This document shows positions 15,938 to 25,253 of a stretch of 64,000 bases of DNA, piece by piece. Numbering within the stretch: position 1 is the stretch's first letter; each line of letters begins with the position of its first letter. Below the pieces are notes generated by a model. It had not been told where the DNA came from. It did not search any database and saw only the letters and a program-made list of their open reading frames with translations. This stretch comes from Bacillus carboniphilus (lineage in GTDB: Bacteria > Bacillota > Bacilli > Bacillales > JAIVKR01): assembly GCF_020524035.2 (NCBI RefSeq), contig NZ_CP129013.1, positions 620,001-684,000 of the forward strand, in the 5' to 3' direction. Made by a program: the position numbers and the translations under genes.

Positions 15938-17977
15938 ATGTCAACTAATAAAATACCCAATAGATTAATCGCTGAGAAATCTCCATATTTATTACAACAC
16001 GCCCATAACCCAGTGGATTGGTATCCATGGTGTGAAGAAGCGTTTGAAAAAGCGAAAAAGGAGAACAAACCTGTTTTTTTAAGTATCGGTTATTCGACTT
16101 GTCATTGGTGTCATGTGATGGCTCACGAAAGCTTTGAAGATCAAGAAGTCGCTGATTTACTTAATGAGCATTTCGTGGCTATTAAAGTGGATCGAGAAGA
16201 ACGCCCTGATATTGATTCGGTTTATATGCAAGCATGTCAAATGTTAACGGGGCAAGGAGGATGGCCGCTTAATGTCTTTTTAACGCCTGATCAAGAGCCA
16301 TTTTATGCTGGAACGTATTTTCCGAAAGAAAGTAAATATGGACGAGTAGGTTTTAAAAGTGCAATTGTTCAGCTTTCTCATAAATATCATCAAGAGGGAG
16401 ACCATGTAATAAAAGCAGCCAAACAATTGACAGAGGCACTGCAAAGAAAGGGAAGGATAATTTCGAGCGAAATTCTTGGAATAGAAGAGGTTCATCAAGC
16501 TTTTCAGCAATTATCGCAAAGTTTTGACTCGATTTATGGTGGGTTCGGTCAAGCGCCAAAATTTCCAATTCCCCATATGCTTCAGTTTTTGATGAGATAT
16601 GCGTATCAAACTGAAAATGAGCAAGCGTACCATTTTGTCGAAAAAACGTTGGATCGAATGGCACAAGGGGGGATTTATGATCACATCGGTTTTGGTTTCG
16701 CTAGATATTCTACTGATCAGCGCTGGCTCGTTCCTCATTTTGAGAAGATGCTTTATGACAACGCCCTACTACTTTATACATATGCCGAAGGATATCAGCA
16801 TTTAAAGAAAGAGAAATATCGATTGATTTGTGAACAGGTAACCTTATTTTTAGAACGTGAAATGGTAAATGAAAGGGGAGCGTTCTATTCTGCTATTGAT
16901 GCCGATACGGAAGGGATTGAAGGGAAGTATTACGTCTGGGACAAGGAAGAAATTCTTGAAGTATTAGGAGATCAAGGAGCTATTTTTTGTGATTTATATG
17001 GTGTGACGGAGGGAGGGAATTTTGAAGGGAAGAACATTCTTAATCAACTTTATACAAACATTGAGAAAGTGGCAGAATCGCATCAGCTTAGTGTTGGGGA
17101 GCTCGACAAGCTAGTTGAAAAAGCACGGAAAAAACTACTAGAGACAAGGGAAAAAAGAACTTACCCTCATGTTGATGATAAAATCTTAACCTCATGGAAT
17201 GGATTAATGATTGCGGGATTGGCTAAAGCAAGCAGTGTTTTTCAAAATAAAAACATGCTTCAATTAGCTGAGAAAGCAATCGATTTTGTTGAGAATCACT
17301 TATTCGTAGATGGTCAATTAAAAGCTCGTTATCGAGATGGAGAAGTGAAATATGATGCTTATCTTGATGATTACGCTTTTCTGTTGTGGGCATACATTGA
17401 ACTTTATGAAGCAACATACAAACGGACGTATATAGAGAAAGCAATGGATTTGGCAAATAACCTTATTGAAAAGTTTTGGGGAGACGGTGGATTTTACTTT
17501 ACAGCTTATGATTCAGAAGAGCTTATTATGAGGGAAATGGAAATTTATGATGGGGCGATTCCTTCTGGGAATGGTGTTGCTTCTTCAATACTCGTTCGAC
17601 TAGGAAGACTAACGAATAACGATGAGTGGTTGGACAAAGTCAATCAAATGTGGAAGAGGTTCTATGCGCAAGTTCATTCGTATGGAAGTGGACATACATT
17701 CTTTCTTCAAAGTGTCCTTGAAATGCACCAACAACAACGGGAAGCCGTCATTGTTGGGAAGTACTTGAATGCCGAGCAATTGAAGAAGGAGATTCAAAAA
17801 AAGGTCACCTATGGCTGGTCCATCATATTCGCGGAGGATGTTAAGGAGTGGAAATTTATTGCACCTTTTATAACAAGCTATCATATGATTGACAATCAAC
17901 CAACCTTATATGTGTGTCAAAATTATGCTTGTCAGCAGCCGACAACAAATATAGCAAGTTTGCTGGCTCATTTTTAA
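15938..17977 (+). CDS. yyaL: thioredoxin-domain protein of the YyaL/SPATA20 (DUF255) family
   Basis: A 679-residue protein, the usual length for the family. The N-terminal thioredoxin-like domain (residues about 5-165) opens with [24 protein letters not shown] and carries Cys55-His-Trp-Cys58-His in [10 protein letters not shown], then [12 protein letters not shown]. The remainder is an (alpha/alpha)6 barrel like N-acylglucosamine epimerases ([17 protein letters not shown] region near 480). The biochemical role is not established; the CxxC suggests redox activity coupled to a sugar-binding-type barrel. AGAGGTAGGTG precedes ATG 15938. Two hairpins overlap its stop. Confidence 0.92.
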   Translation: MSTNKIPNRLIAEKSPYLLQHAHNPVDWYPWCEEAFEKAKKENKPVFLSIGYSTCHWCHVMAHESFEDQEVADLLNEHFVAIKVDREERPDIDSVYMQACQMLTGQGGWPLNVFLTPDQEPFYAGTYFPKESKYGRVGFKSAIVQLSHKYHQEGDHVIKAAKQLTEALQRKGRIISSEILGIEEVHQAFQQLSQSFDSIYGGFGQAPKFPIPHMLQFLMRYAYQTENEQAYHFVEKTLDRMAQGGIYDHIGFGFARYSTDQRWLVPHFEKMLYDNALLLYTYAEGYQHLKKEKYRLICEQVTLFLEREMVNERGAFYSAIDADTEGIEGKYYVWDKEEILEVLGDQGAIFCDLYGVTEGGNFEGKNILNQLYTNIEKVAESHQLSVGELDKLVEKARKKLLETREKRTYPHVDDKILTSWNGLMIAGLAKASSVFQNKNMLQLAEKAIDFVENHLFVDGQLKARYRDGEVKYDAYLDDYAFLLWAYIELYEATYKRTYIEKAMDLANNLIEKFWGDGGFYFTAYDSEELIMREMEIYDGAIPSGNGVASSILVRLGRLTNNDEWLDKVNQMWKRFYAQVHSYGSGHTFFLQSVLEMHQQQREAVIVGKYLNAEQLKKEIQKKVTYGWSIIFAEDVKEWKFIAPFITSYHMIDNQPTLYVCQNYACQQPTTNIASLLAHF

Positions 17978-18016
17978 TTAAAAATGAGCCCTTCCGATAT
18001 CAGTTTTTCGGAAGGG
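17965..18016. terminator. double hairpin between convergent genes
   Basis: GGCTCATTTTT (17965-17975) pairs with AAAAATGAGCC (17980-17990), an 11-bp stem over the yyaL stop. Alternatively CCCTTCCG (17989-17996) pairs with CGGAAGGG (18009-18016). Either hairpin can end transcription of yyaL and of the convergent lipoprotein gene. Confidence 0.75.
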
Positions 18017-18023
18017 ATAGCTC

Positions 18024-18428
18024 TTATTTGATAATCTCTTTATGAGTGAGTTCACCATTAGTGAAAGTGAACTGAACTTCTTTTCCACCGACAGATTCAA
18101 AGGCTGGCCATGAATAAACAATCACGCCATTTTCATTGGATAACATTTTTCCTTTTGAGCCCATGATATGCACAAGCTCTTTATAAGAAATACCATAACC
18201 TGCTTTCTCATAACGTTCCATCGTTACCACTCCATCTTCAACTGGTTCTGTTGTTTCCTCTTTTTGATCTTCTTCTTTTGTTTCACTATCTTTATTTTCG
18301 TTTTCTTCTGTAGAAGAGTCTTGTTGCGCGACTTCTTCTGAAACGTCATTTTTTTGACCTGTCCCACATGCAGTTGTGATAAGGGCTGTAAATATGACGA
18401 GAAAAATAAGTGAGTTTAATCGAAACAT
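18024..18428 (-). CDS. lipoprotein with DUF3862 (BamE/SmpA-like) domain
   Basis: A 134-residue lipoprotein. The signal peptide ends in the lipobox TTAC (Cys21), followed by an acidic, low-complexity linker (residues about 25-65, many Glu, Asp, Ser, Thr). The C-terminal domain (70-134) has the family's order: MERYEKAGYGISYKELVHIMGSKGKMLS, then VYSWPAF and VQFTFTNGELTHKEI. DUF3862 domains share the BamE-like fold and usually sit on the outer face of the Gram-positive membrane; the role is unknown. The alignment covers the whole domain, so it looks intact. Confidence 0.8.
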   Translation of the reverse strand: MFRLNSLIFLVIFTALITTACGTGQKNDVSEEVAQQDSSTEENENKDSETKEEDQKEETTEPVEDGVVTMERYEKAGYGISYKELVHIMGSKGKMLSNENGVIVYSWPAFESVGGKEVQFTFTNGELTHKEIIK

Positions 18429-18555
18429 AGTTCATCATCCCTTTCTTACTTAATAAGACGTCCTTCACAATAAATAGTTACATTTCATTATAATGTTTCT
18501 ATTTATGTGAAACAATATGGTATAGTATTACCAAAAGATGAAGAGAGTGATAGAT

Positions 18556-19101
18556 ATGAGTGTGTTGTCTATATACGGAAGCTCCCGTGAAGAAGGAAAT
18601 AGTGAAGTGCTTGCCCAATATTTATTAACCGATATTGTGCATCAATCTATTTATTTGCGAAATTATTCGATCCATCCTATTCGTGATCAACGTCATGATC
18701 AAGGTGGCTTTGATCCAGTCGATGATGACTTTGATCAACTGATTAATCAATTCTTGAATCATGATGTTATCGTGTTTGTCACACCTTTATATTGGTATGG
18801 AATGACTGGGTTAATGAAAAACTTCGTTGATCGATGGTCGCAAGCTATGCGTGATGAACGTCTTGACTTTAAAGAGAGAGTAAAAGGAAAAGAGGCTTAC
18901 TTGATTATTACAGGTGGCGGTGAGGTAGAGGTGAAAGCTCTGCCACTGATTCAACAATTTCAATTAATATTTGATTTTGTTGGAATGAGTTTTAAAGGAT
19001 ATGTGATTGGAAAAGGAGTAAAAAGAGGAGATGTTCACGAAGACGAAGGAGCAATTCTTAAAGCCCGTTTGATAAATGAGAAGTTGAAGCGGCATACTTA
19101 A
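18556..19101 (+). CDS. NADPH-dependent FMN reductase-like flavoprotein (YwqN type)
   Basis: A protein of about 181 residues with a flavodoxin-like fold. The FMN phosphate loop is GSSREEGNSE near the N-terminus, followed by strand VIVFVTPLYWYGMTGLMKNFVDRWS, the typical second flavin-contact motif of this family, and TGGGEVE as the third. It probably reduces quinones, azo compounds or metals using NAD(P)H in the cytoplasm. I chose ATG 18556, with AGAGTGA upstream, over ATG 18538. The gene is monocistronic between the lipoprotein and the ABC exporter. Confidence 0.82.
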   Translation: MSVLSIYGSSREEGNSEVLAQYLLTDIVHQSIYLRNYSIHPIRDQRHDQGGFDPVDDDFDQLINQFLNHDVIVFVTPLYWYGMTGLMKNFVDRWSQAMRDERLDFKERVKGKEAYLIITGGGEVEVKALPLIQQFQLIFDFVGMSFKGYVIGKGVKRGDVHEDEGAILKARLINEKLKRHT

Positions 19102-19227
19102 TCGTTTTGTTCTAAATCAATTTTATAGTCAATAGTATTCATTATAAATGAGACTTCCATCAGACTTTAGATGGAGGTCTTTTCATGATATTGAATGAAT
19201 TTGAAAAAAAATCGATGAAAACACTAG

Positions 19228-19252
19228 CGATATATTTCGAAAACCGATATAT
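19228..19252. promoter_or_regulatory. direct pair of CGATATAT motifs before the ABC exporter
   Basis: CGATATAT occurs at 19228-19235 and again at 19245-19252, 17 bases apart, about 35 bases before the exporter start. The motif is also the core of the palindrome at 5505-5528 between the MFS and Nudix genes. A shared repressor of drug efflux genes is a possibility. Confidence 0.4.
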
Positions 19253-19283
19253 TAATATATACATTGTAAAAGGGGGAATCGAA

Positions 19284-21035
19284 GTGAATACATTTAAAAA
19301 GTTAAAAGCCTTTTATTTGCCTTATAAAAAATATTTTATTTGGTCGATGATTTGCTTACTTATCGTAACAGGAATTACAGTGATATACCCTATAATTCTT
19401 CGATTTACGATTGATGAAATTATTTTAAATGGGCAATACCAGTACGTTTCCTTCATCGCACTTGGCTTTATTGGTATTATGGCTGTAAAGGGTGTGATGA
19501 CTTTTTTTCAGCAATATTATGGAGACATGTTTGGAATTACTTCTGTTTATCGGCTTCGAAACGAACTGTATGAGAAGCTACAACGACTGCCTTTTAAGTA
19601 TTATGATAATGCGAAAACAGGCGATTTAATGTCAAGACTAACGGCAGATGTAGAAGGGTTTCGATTTTTCCTATCTTTCGGATTTTCAGAACTGTTACGC
19701 TTTTTGCTTCTCGTTTCCGTTACACTGTCCGTTATGTTTTATTATTCTGTTAACTTAACACTTGTAACCATGGCGGCTTTGCCTTTTTTAGCGGTAGTTG
19801 TTTACCAATTTGATAAAAAGGTACACCCGGCTTTTAGAGGGATTCGCAAGTCGTTTGGAAAATTAAATACGAAAGTGCAAGAAAATATTAGTGGAATCCA
19901 AACGGTAAAATCATTGTCGAGAGAAGACTTTGAAATTGGAAAATTTAATCGATTTAATGGTTCTTATAAAGAAAACTATTTAACAACGGCAAACGTATGG
20001 GCTAAATTCTTTCCCCTAATGGAGTTCATCGGTAATATTTGTGTCGTCGCTCTTTTAGCGTATGGCGGTTTCCTTGTGATGAACGGAGAGTTAACTCCTG
20101 GGGAACTTGTGGCTTTTAATAGTTTAGTATGGTACCTCGTTTGGCCGATTATGAATCTAGGGTTTACCATTAACTTATTTTCACAAGCAAAGGCATCTGG
20201 CGAACGGTTACTTGAAATATTAGAGGCTGAAGAAGATATTAAGGACGCAAATCAAACAATGAACAAAGATCAAATAAACGGAAAAGTCAGTTTCAATCAT
20301 GTTTCCCTGCACTATTTAGAAGGAGAGAACGAAGCAGCTTTAAAGGATGTTTCATTTAAAGTGGATGCTGGAAAAACAATCGGATTAATTGGAGGAACGG
20401 GTTCTGGAAAAACAAGTATTGTTCAGCTATTGACGAGATTTTATGAACCGACAGAAGGTACCATTTTAATCGATGACGTCCTTATAAATAACTTGCCATT
20501 AAAAAGCTTGAGGGCAAATATAGGAGTTGTTTTACAAGAGTCGTTTTTATTTTCTTCCACGATTAAATCGAATATTGCTTACGGAAAACCAGAAGCGACG
20601 ATGGATGAAATTCTTTCTGCTGCTAAGCGAGCACAAGCCCACGATTTTATTATGGAGCTTCCTAACGGATACGACACAATGCTTGGGGAAAGAGGGTTAG
20701 GTTTATCTGGTGGTCAGAAGCAGCGAATTGCGATCGCTAGAGCACTTTGTCTAAATCCAAGCATTTTAATACTTGATGATTCAACAAGTGCGGTCGATAT
20801 GCAAACGGAAGTCCAAATTCAAAAGGCTTTAAAAGAAGTGATGAAAGGAAGAACGACGTTTATTATTGCGCACCGAATCTCTTCTTTAAAACACGCTGAT
20901 CAAATATTGGTACTAGAAAACGGTGAGATTGTCGAGCGAGGAACGCATGATCAGCTTATAAATAAAGAAGGTCCGTATCATCGAATCTATGACATTCAGT
21001 TTCAAGATCAAAAAGCAATCGTACAATCTTCATAA
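19284..21035 (+). CDS. heterodimeric ABC exporter subunit 1 (degenerate ATP site)
   Basis: A 583-residue half-transporter. It has six membrane helices (residues about 15-300) and then an ATPase domain with Walker A GGTGSGKTS, Q-loop, LSGGQ signature, Walker B ILILDDSTSAVD and switch His in IIAHRISS. The Walker B second acidic residue is Asp, not the catalytic Glu, so this subunit supplies the degenerate site's Walker motifs. GTG 19284 has AGGGGG upstream; the longer frame from ATG 19185 has no such site and covers the CGATATAT motifs. It pairs with the next gene, like Bacillus YfiB/YfiC or BmrC/BmrD multidrug exporters. Confidence 0.9.
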   Translation: MNTFKKLKAFYLPYKKYFIWSMICLLIVTGITVIYPIILRFTIDEIILNGQYQYVSFIALGFIGIMAVKGVMTFFQQYYGDMFGITSVYRLRNELYEKLQRLPFKYYDNAKTGDLMSRLTADVEGFRFFLSFGFSELLRFLLLVSVTLSVMFYYSVNLTLVTMAALPFLAVVVYQFDKKVHPAFRGIRKSFGKLNTKVQENISGIQTVKSLSREDFEIGKFNRFNGSYKENYLTTANVWAKFFPLMEFIGNICVVALLAYGGFLVMNGELTPGELVAFNSLVWYLVWPIMNLGFTINLFSQAKASGERLLEILEAEEDIKDANQTMNKDQINGKVSFNHVSLHYLEGENEAALKDVSFKVDAGKTIGLIGGTGSGKTSIVQLLTRFYEPTEGTILIDDVLINNLPLKSLRANIGVVLQESFLFSSTIKSNIAYGKPEATMDEILSAAKRAQAHDFIMELPNGYDTMLGERGLGLSGGQKQRIAIARALCLNPSILILDDSTSAVDMQTEVQIQKALKEVMKGRTTFIIAHRISSLKHADQILVLENGEIVERGTHDQLINKEGPYHRIYDIQFQDQKAIVQSS

Positions 21036-21050
21036 AGGACGGTGAGAAAC

Positions 21051-22871
21051 GTGACAAGTAACGAAAAGAAAAAATTGATTCGCGAAAGGTTTCATTATTC
21101 TTCGGATCAAGCAATTGATAAACCTTTCAATTGGAAGCAAATGTGGCGTCTATTTAGTTATTTAAAACCGTATACAAAAAATTTATTACCTTTATCGTTT
21201 GTAACCGTAATAATAGTAACAGCGGTTAGGTTACTAATTCCTATTTTGATAGGAATCTATATTTTAGAGAAAGCCATTATTGAAAAGAACCAGAGTTTAT
21301 TAATTATGTTATTGTTCTTCATTAGTGGATTATATTTAATCAACTATGTGGCTAACTTTTTGCGAATTCGCTGGATGAATCAGCTTGGACAAAATGTGAT
21401 TTATGATCTCAGACAACATTTGTTTTCACACGTACAAAGTTTGTCGCATCGATTTTTTGATCAACGATCAGCAGGGTCGATCCTTGTACGAATAATGAAT
21501 GACATTAATTCATTACAAGAGTTATTTACAAGTGGCGTTATTAATTTATTGATGGATATCTTTTTGTTATTAGGTATTTTCGTGATCCTCTTTTCTATTA
21601 ATGCGAAGCTTGCTTTAGCCATTATGGTCATCATGCCGATCATGTTTTTTATTTCTACTAGATTGAGAAAGAAAATTCGTCGCTCATGGCAAAATGTACG
21701 TATTAAGCAATCAAAGCTGAATTCTCATTTAAATGAGAGCATTCAAGGTATTCGCGTTACGCAGGCTTACACACAAGAAAAAGAAAACATTGAATTCTTT
21801 GATGGCGTCAATACAGAAAACTTCTCGAGCTGGCAGGAAGCAACGAAAAAAAACGCCATGTTTCGCCCATTTGTTGAAATGACCAATGCAGTAGGGACTG
21901 CTATCTTAATTTGGTACGGTTCAACTTTAATTCGAGGTGGGGAAATCTCCATTGGTGAATTTGTTTCATTTGCTTTTTACTTAGGAATGTTCTGGGAGCC
22001 CATCTCTCGTTTAGGTCAAGTGTATAATCAATTGTTAATGGGGATGGCTTCATCAGAACGTATCTTTGAATATTTAGATGAAAAACCGATCGTGTCTGAA
22101 GCAGAAGATGCAATGAAGTTAACGGATATGAAGGGGAAAATTGAATTTCAAGGAGTTACCTTTTCTTACGACAATGACCGCAAAGCGTTAAACGATGTTT
22201 CCTTTGAAATGAAAGCAGGAGAAACCGTTGCCCTTGTGGGCCATACAGGATCAGGGAAGTCGACCATTGCGAACTTAATTAGCCGCTTTTACGATGCAAC
22301 AGACGGAAAAGTCATGATTGATGGGTATGACATTCGAGATTTATCGGTCACTAGTTTACGTTCGCAAATCAGTGTTGTCCTCCAAGATACGTTTATTTTC
22401 TCAGGAACTATAATGGAAAATATTCGCTTCGGTAGGCCGTCGGCTACAGATGAAGAAGTTATCAAGGCCGCAGAGGCCGTCGGTGCTGATGAGTTTATTT
22501 CCAAACTACCTAATGGATTTTTGACGGAAGTAGAAGAGAGAGGGAACGTCCTATCTGTAGGAGAACGTCAATTAGTTTCTTTTGCAAGGGCATTACTCGC
22601 CAATCCAAGGATTATCATATTGGATGAGGCAACGGCAAGTATTGATACGGAAACAGAAATGAAAATTCAACACGCTTTGAAGACGTTATTAAAGGGGCGA
22701 ACCGCGATCATGATTGCACACAGACTTTCCACGATTCGTGACGCCAATCAAATTATTGTTCTTGATCACGGTGAAATTATGGAAAAAGGGACACATCAAG
22801 AGCTGATGGAAGCACAAGGCGTCTATTATGATTTAGTGAAAGTACAATTTAACTTACCTGAAGTAGGGTGA
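21051..22871 (+). CDS. heterodimeric ABC exporter subunit 2 (canonical Walker B)
   Basis: A 606-residue half-transporter with six membrane helices and an ATPase domain. Walker A is GHTGSGKST, Walker B is IIILDEATASID with catalytic Glu, and the switch motif is IAHRLST. Its signature is LSVGE rather than LSGGQ. In the heterodimer one site therefore pairs Asp-type Walker B with LSVGE (degenerate), and the other pairs Glu-type Walker B with LSGGQ (competent). This asymmetry is the hallmark of heterodimeric exporters. GTG 21051 follows AGGACGGTGAG; GTG 21042 is inside that site. It lies 15 bases after subunit 1, in one operon. Confidence 0.9.
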   Translation: MTSNEKKKLIRERFHYSSDQAIDKPFNWKQMWRLFSYLKPYTKNLLPLSFVTVIIVTAVRLLIPILIGIYILEKAIIEKNQSLLIMLLFFISGLYLINYVANFLRIRWMNQLGQNVIYDLRQHLFSHVQSLSHRFFDQRSAGSILVRIMNDINSLQELFTSGVINLLMDIFLLLGIFVILFSINAKLALAIMVIMPIMFFISTRLRKKIRRSWQNVRIKQSKLNSHLNESIQGIRVTQAYTQEKENIEFFDGVNTENFSSWQEATKKNAMFRPFVEMTNAVGTAILIWYGSTLIRGGEISIGEFVSFAFYLGMFWEPISRLGQVYNQLLMGMASSERIFEYLDEKPIVSEAEDAMKLTDMKGKIEFQGVTFSYDNDRKALNDVSFEMKAGETVALVGHTGSGKSTIANLISRFYDATDGKVMIDGYDIRDLSVTSLRSQISVVLQDTFIFSGTIMENIRFGRPSATDEEVIKAAEAVGADEFISKLPNGFLTEVEERGNVLSVGERQLVSFARALLANPRIIILDEATASIDTETEMKIQHALKTLLKGRTAIMIAHRLSTIRDANQIIVLDHGEIMEKGTHQELMEAQGVYYDLVKVQFNLPEVG

Positions 22872-22875
22872 AAGG

Positions 22876-22912
22876 AAAAAAGCTTGTGGTCGATTAGAAT
22901 CACAAGCTTTTG
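22876..22912 (+). terminator. terminator of the ABC exporter operon
   Basis: AAAGCTTGTG (22879-22888) pairs with CACAAGCTTT (22901-22910), followed by TGCTT. Confidence 0.75.
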
Positions 22913-23073
22913 CTTATGCAAAGATTCTTAAAAAAGGGAAGCACGGTCAGAGAAATGAATCATAGTAAGAACAAATGTTTCTCTTTGTGTCCGAATGATG
23001 ATATAATTTATGTTGTATGATAGATTGGCTTTGAGGGTGGTAGTTCACTCCCCTATAGAAAGGGGGTGGACGT

Positions 23074-23157
23074 ATGACAGTATTTGAAACATTGATGGCT
23101 ATGATCGCTTTTGGGTCGCTCATTGTAGCAATATTGTCGTTTAAAAATAAAGAATAA
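23074..23157 (+). CDS. 27-residue holin-like type I toxin peptide
   Basis: The peptide starts MTVFETLMAMIAFGSLIVAI and ends LSFKNKE. This is the pattern of the small holin-like toxin family (TxpA/BsrE relatives): a short polar start, a single membrane helix, a Lys-rich end. It would depolarise or damage the membrane when over-made. The ribosome site AGGGGGTGG (23060-23069) can pair with CACTCCCCT (23047-23055), so translation is probably held back by RNA structure, as known in this family. TATAAT at 23002-23007 is a likely -10. Antisense control is predicted from downstream sequence. Confidence 0.8.
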   Translation: MTVFETLMAMIAFGSLIVAILSFKNKE

Positions 23158-23190
23158 CCACCCCAAAGCCCCATACTTTAAGTGGTGGTT
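23156..23190 (+). terminator. terminator of the toxin mRNA
   Basis: AACCACC (23156-23162) pairs with GGTGGTT (23184-23190), followed by ATTTCT. The stem overlaps the toxin stop codon. Confidence 0.6.
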
Positions 23191-23245
23191 ATTTCTAATG
23201 AGTGGTTTTTTCCTAACACTCTATTTGGAACTATTGCCCTTAGAG
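23158..23245 (-). ncRNA. candidate antisense antitoxin RNA
   Basis: On the minus strand TTGGAC (23272-23277) and TACAAT (23251-23256) form a -35/-10 pair with a 15-base spacer. Transcription would start near 23245 and run leftward across the toxin mRNA 3' end. Type I toxins of this family are controlled by such overlapping antisense RNAs. The 3' end cannot be fixed from sequence. Confidence 0.45.
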
Positions 23246-23260
23246 CGTCTATTGTACATT

Positions 23261-23292
23261 GACCGTAGGTGGTCCAACACCTGCGGTCTTTT
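23261..23292 (+). terminator. hairpin downstream of the toxin locus
   Basis: GACCGTAGGTG (23261-23271) pairs with CACCTGCGGTC (23278-23288), one mismatch, followed by TTTTCTT. It overlaps the -35 of the presumed antisense promoter. Confidence 0.65.
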
Positions 23293-23655
23293 CTTATCGT
23301 ATGTTTTTCTTACTATCATTATAACTGAATTTTAAAAGAAAACCAAATCTGGACTATCTAGTTCTTTCCTCATTGTTTCAAGTGTTGTTATTTTGCTTCT
23401 ATTTTTGAAGGGTGAACCGATTCAAAGTTAATAATCAAGTGATACTAATAACAATGCATATATATCCGAAAAATATTTCAATTTCCTTTGCAGAAATGAT
23501 TTCTAATAACAAGCCCCTTTTAAACATCGATAAATACATGAGCGAACCATAGACCGAATAGTGAAACGAAAAACTTCCTTACTTAAAAGAATGAAATAGT
23601 CTAAGACTTTTGAATAAACTCTGGTGAAAAATCAATTCCTATTTGTAAAACTGTT
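23293..23655. other. intergenic stretch without recognisable feature
   Basis: AT-rich sequence between the toxin locus and the permease stop. I see no ORF with a ribosome site, no strong hairpin with a T run on the permease side, and no repeat. Confidence 0.5.
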
Positions 23656-25158
23656 TCATTTGAAGTTATAAATATAATAAATAATTATTAACTCGATAAA
23701 AATGATTGTTAATGTTCCCAATCCTATTAGACCCATTTTCTTTTGAATAACATTCTCTTGAAGGCTAATTTTACAAACAGATGCACCAAGAGTGACTCGT
23801 GATGGATTGACCATTGTCATTAGAGAAGAACTCACGTTTTGAGTAGTCGCTAGCAATACAGGACTAAGTCCAATATGAATGGCTGTTTCGGTTTGTAATC
23901 GAATGAACATAGTATTAGAAGCTGTGTTACTACCTGTTAAAAATCCTCCCATTGCACCAATTAATGGCGAAATAAAAAGGAACACAAATCCCATTGTTTC
24001 AGAAGCTAGAATAGAAAGAACAGTAAACATTCCTGCGGTCTGCATCATTTCAGAAATGAAAATATAAAAAAATGTTGCTAAGAGAACGGGGATACATTTT
24101 TGTAATGTCTGTTTTGAACTAACAAGTATATCTTTCTTTGAAAGCTTAAAAAAACTAATAGAATAAATACAACTTATAATAAGGAAAAAACCTGGTGAAA
24201 AGAATAGAAAAAAATCAATGTTATATTGTTGTAAAGAAAGGTTCGAAATCCCCTTTAAAGTTTCCTTAATACTTGAACTCGTTCTCGACAAAAATAATAA
24301 GAAAATTAAAAGAATGTAAGGAGAGATGTAACTAATAAAGGTCTTCATATTATCCTTTTTGTTATCTTTTATGTAATAGATCCCGTTTCTCTTGTTCTTA
24401 AATGTAATCAAACAAAAAATTGACAATATGATCATTAATGAACTGAAGATGCCAGCAATTTCAACGCTAATAAAGTGATTCGCAAACCATGTGAAAATCC
24501 CTAATAAGAGTCCAATGGCAATTACTTCATTTATTCTCGAAATAAGTAGTTTTTTACCTACAGCAAAATAACTAATTAAAATAGAGAAATAAATGAACAG
24601 TGGGATCATCATCAAAGATGTGCCCTCACCTAATGACTTAAGGGGAATTTCTCCAAGTGTAGCTCCAATAATAGTCCCCATGGCTAAAGTTCCCCATGGT
24701 ATGATTATTAAACTAGTTAAAGAGATTAAAGAAGATTGTATAGGTGTGAATCCTAAAGCTAATAGAATAGGAGCAATGACAACCACAGCTAATCCAAATC
24801 CGCTTAATGACTCTATTAAAGGAGATAATCCCAATGCTAATAGCATTACCTGGTGTATTCGGTCATTTGTAGATGAAGCTATTGTGGATGCGATTCTTGA
24901 AATTGCCCCCGCTTTTTCCATTAGCTCATATAAAAGAATACCAAACACTAATATATAGGCAATGATAATCGTAATAAGGATTGCTTTTATTAGTGGATGA
25001 GAAAAATCCATTATGCTAATATTAAATATTGGCAATAAAGCAATCGTAGCTGTTAAAAAAGTAACAAATAGTCCTGTGTAAATGGCTGATTTTTTAAAGA
25101 TAAAAATGAATAAGATAATTGTAATAAGTGGTAGAAAAGAAAAAATAACTTTCAACAT
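23656..25158 (-). CDS. lctP: L-lactate permease family transporter (LctP type)
   Basis: A 500-residue membrane protein with about 12-13 hydrophobic segments. Family marks are LLYELMEKAGAISRIA near residue 80, GLSPLIESLSGFGLAVVVIAPIL near 110, and SPLIGAMGGFLTGSNTASNTMF near 400, matching the conserved Gly-Ser-x-Thr-x-Ser-Asn signature. It is slightly shorter than classic LctP proteins (about 540-560 residues) but complete. It likely imports lactate or a related hydroxy acid or carboxylate with protons. AGGACG lies eight bases before the ATG. It is divergent from an XRE-cupin regulator with a perfect palindrome between them, which suggests substrate-linked control. Confidence 0.85.
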   Translation of the reverse strand: MLKVIFSFLPLITIILFIFIFKKSAIYTGLFVTFLTATIALLPIFNISIMDFSHPLIKAILITIIIAYILVFGILLYELMEKAGAISRIASTIASSTNDRIHQVMLLALGLSPLIESLSGFGLAVVVIAPILLALGFTPIQSSLISLTSLIIIPWGTLAMGTIIGATLGEIPLKSLGEGTSLMMIPLFIYFSILISYFAVGKKLLISRINEVIAIGLLLGIFTWFANHFISVEIAGIFSSLMIILSIFCLITFKNKRNGIYYIKDNKKDNMKTFISYISPYILLIFLLFLSRTSSSIKETLKGISNLSLQQYNIDFFLFFSPGFFLIISCIYSISFFKLSKKDILVSSKQTLQKCIPVLLATFFYIFISEMMQTAGMFTVLSILASETMGFVFLFISPLIGAMGGFLTGSNTASNTMFIRLQTETAIHIGLSPVLLATTQNVSSSLMTMVNPSRVTLGASVCKISLQENVIQKKMGLIGLGTLTIIFIELIIIYYIYNFK

Positions 25159-25194
25159 ATATTCACGTCCTTTTTATACTATAAGATAAATAAA

Positions 25195-25210
25195 TTATAC
25201 TATAGTATAA
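25195..25210. promoter_or_regulatory. perfect 16-bp palindrome, likely operator of the XRE-cupin regulator
   Basis: TTATACTATAGTATAA is fully self-complementary and lies between the divergent permease and regulator genes. A second half-like copy, TATACTATAAG, lies at 25175-25185, nearer the permease. It is a plausible binding site for the adjacent regulator, acting on both genes. Confidence 0.6.
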
Positions 25211-25253
25211 AAAAGTGTAAAGATATTTTTTAATCAAATAAAGAGGTGAAAGA

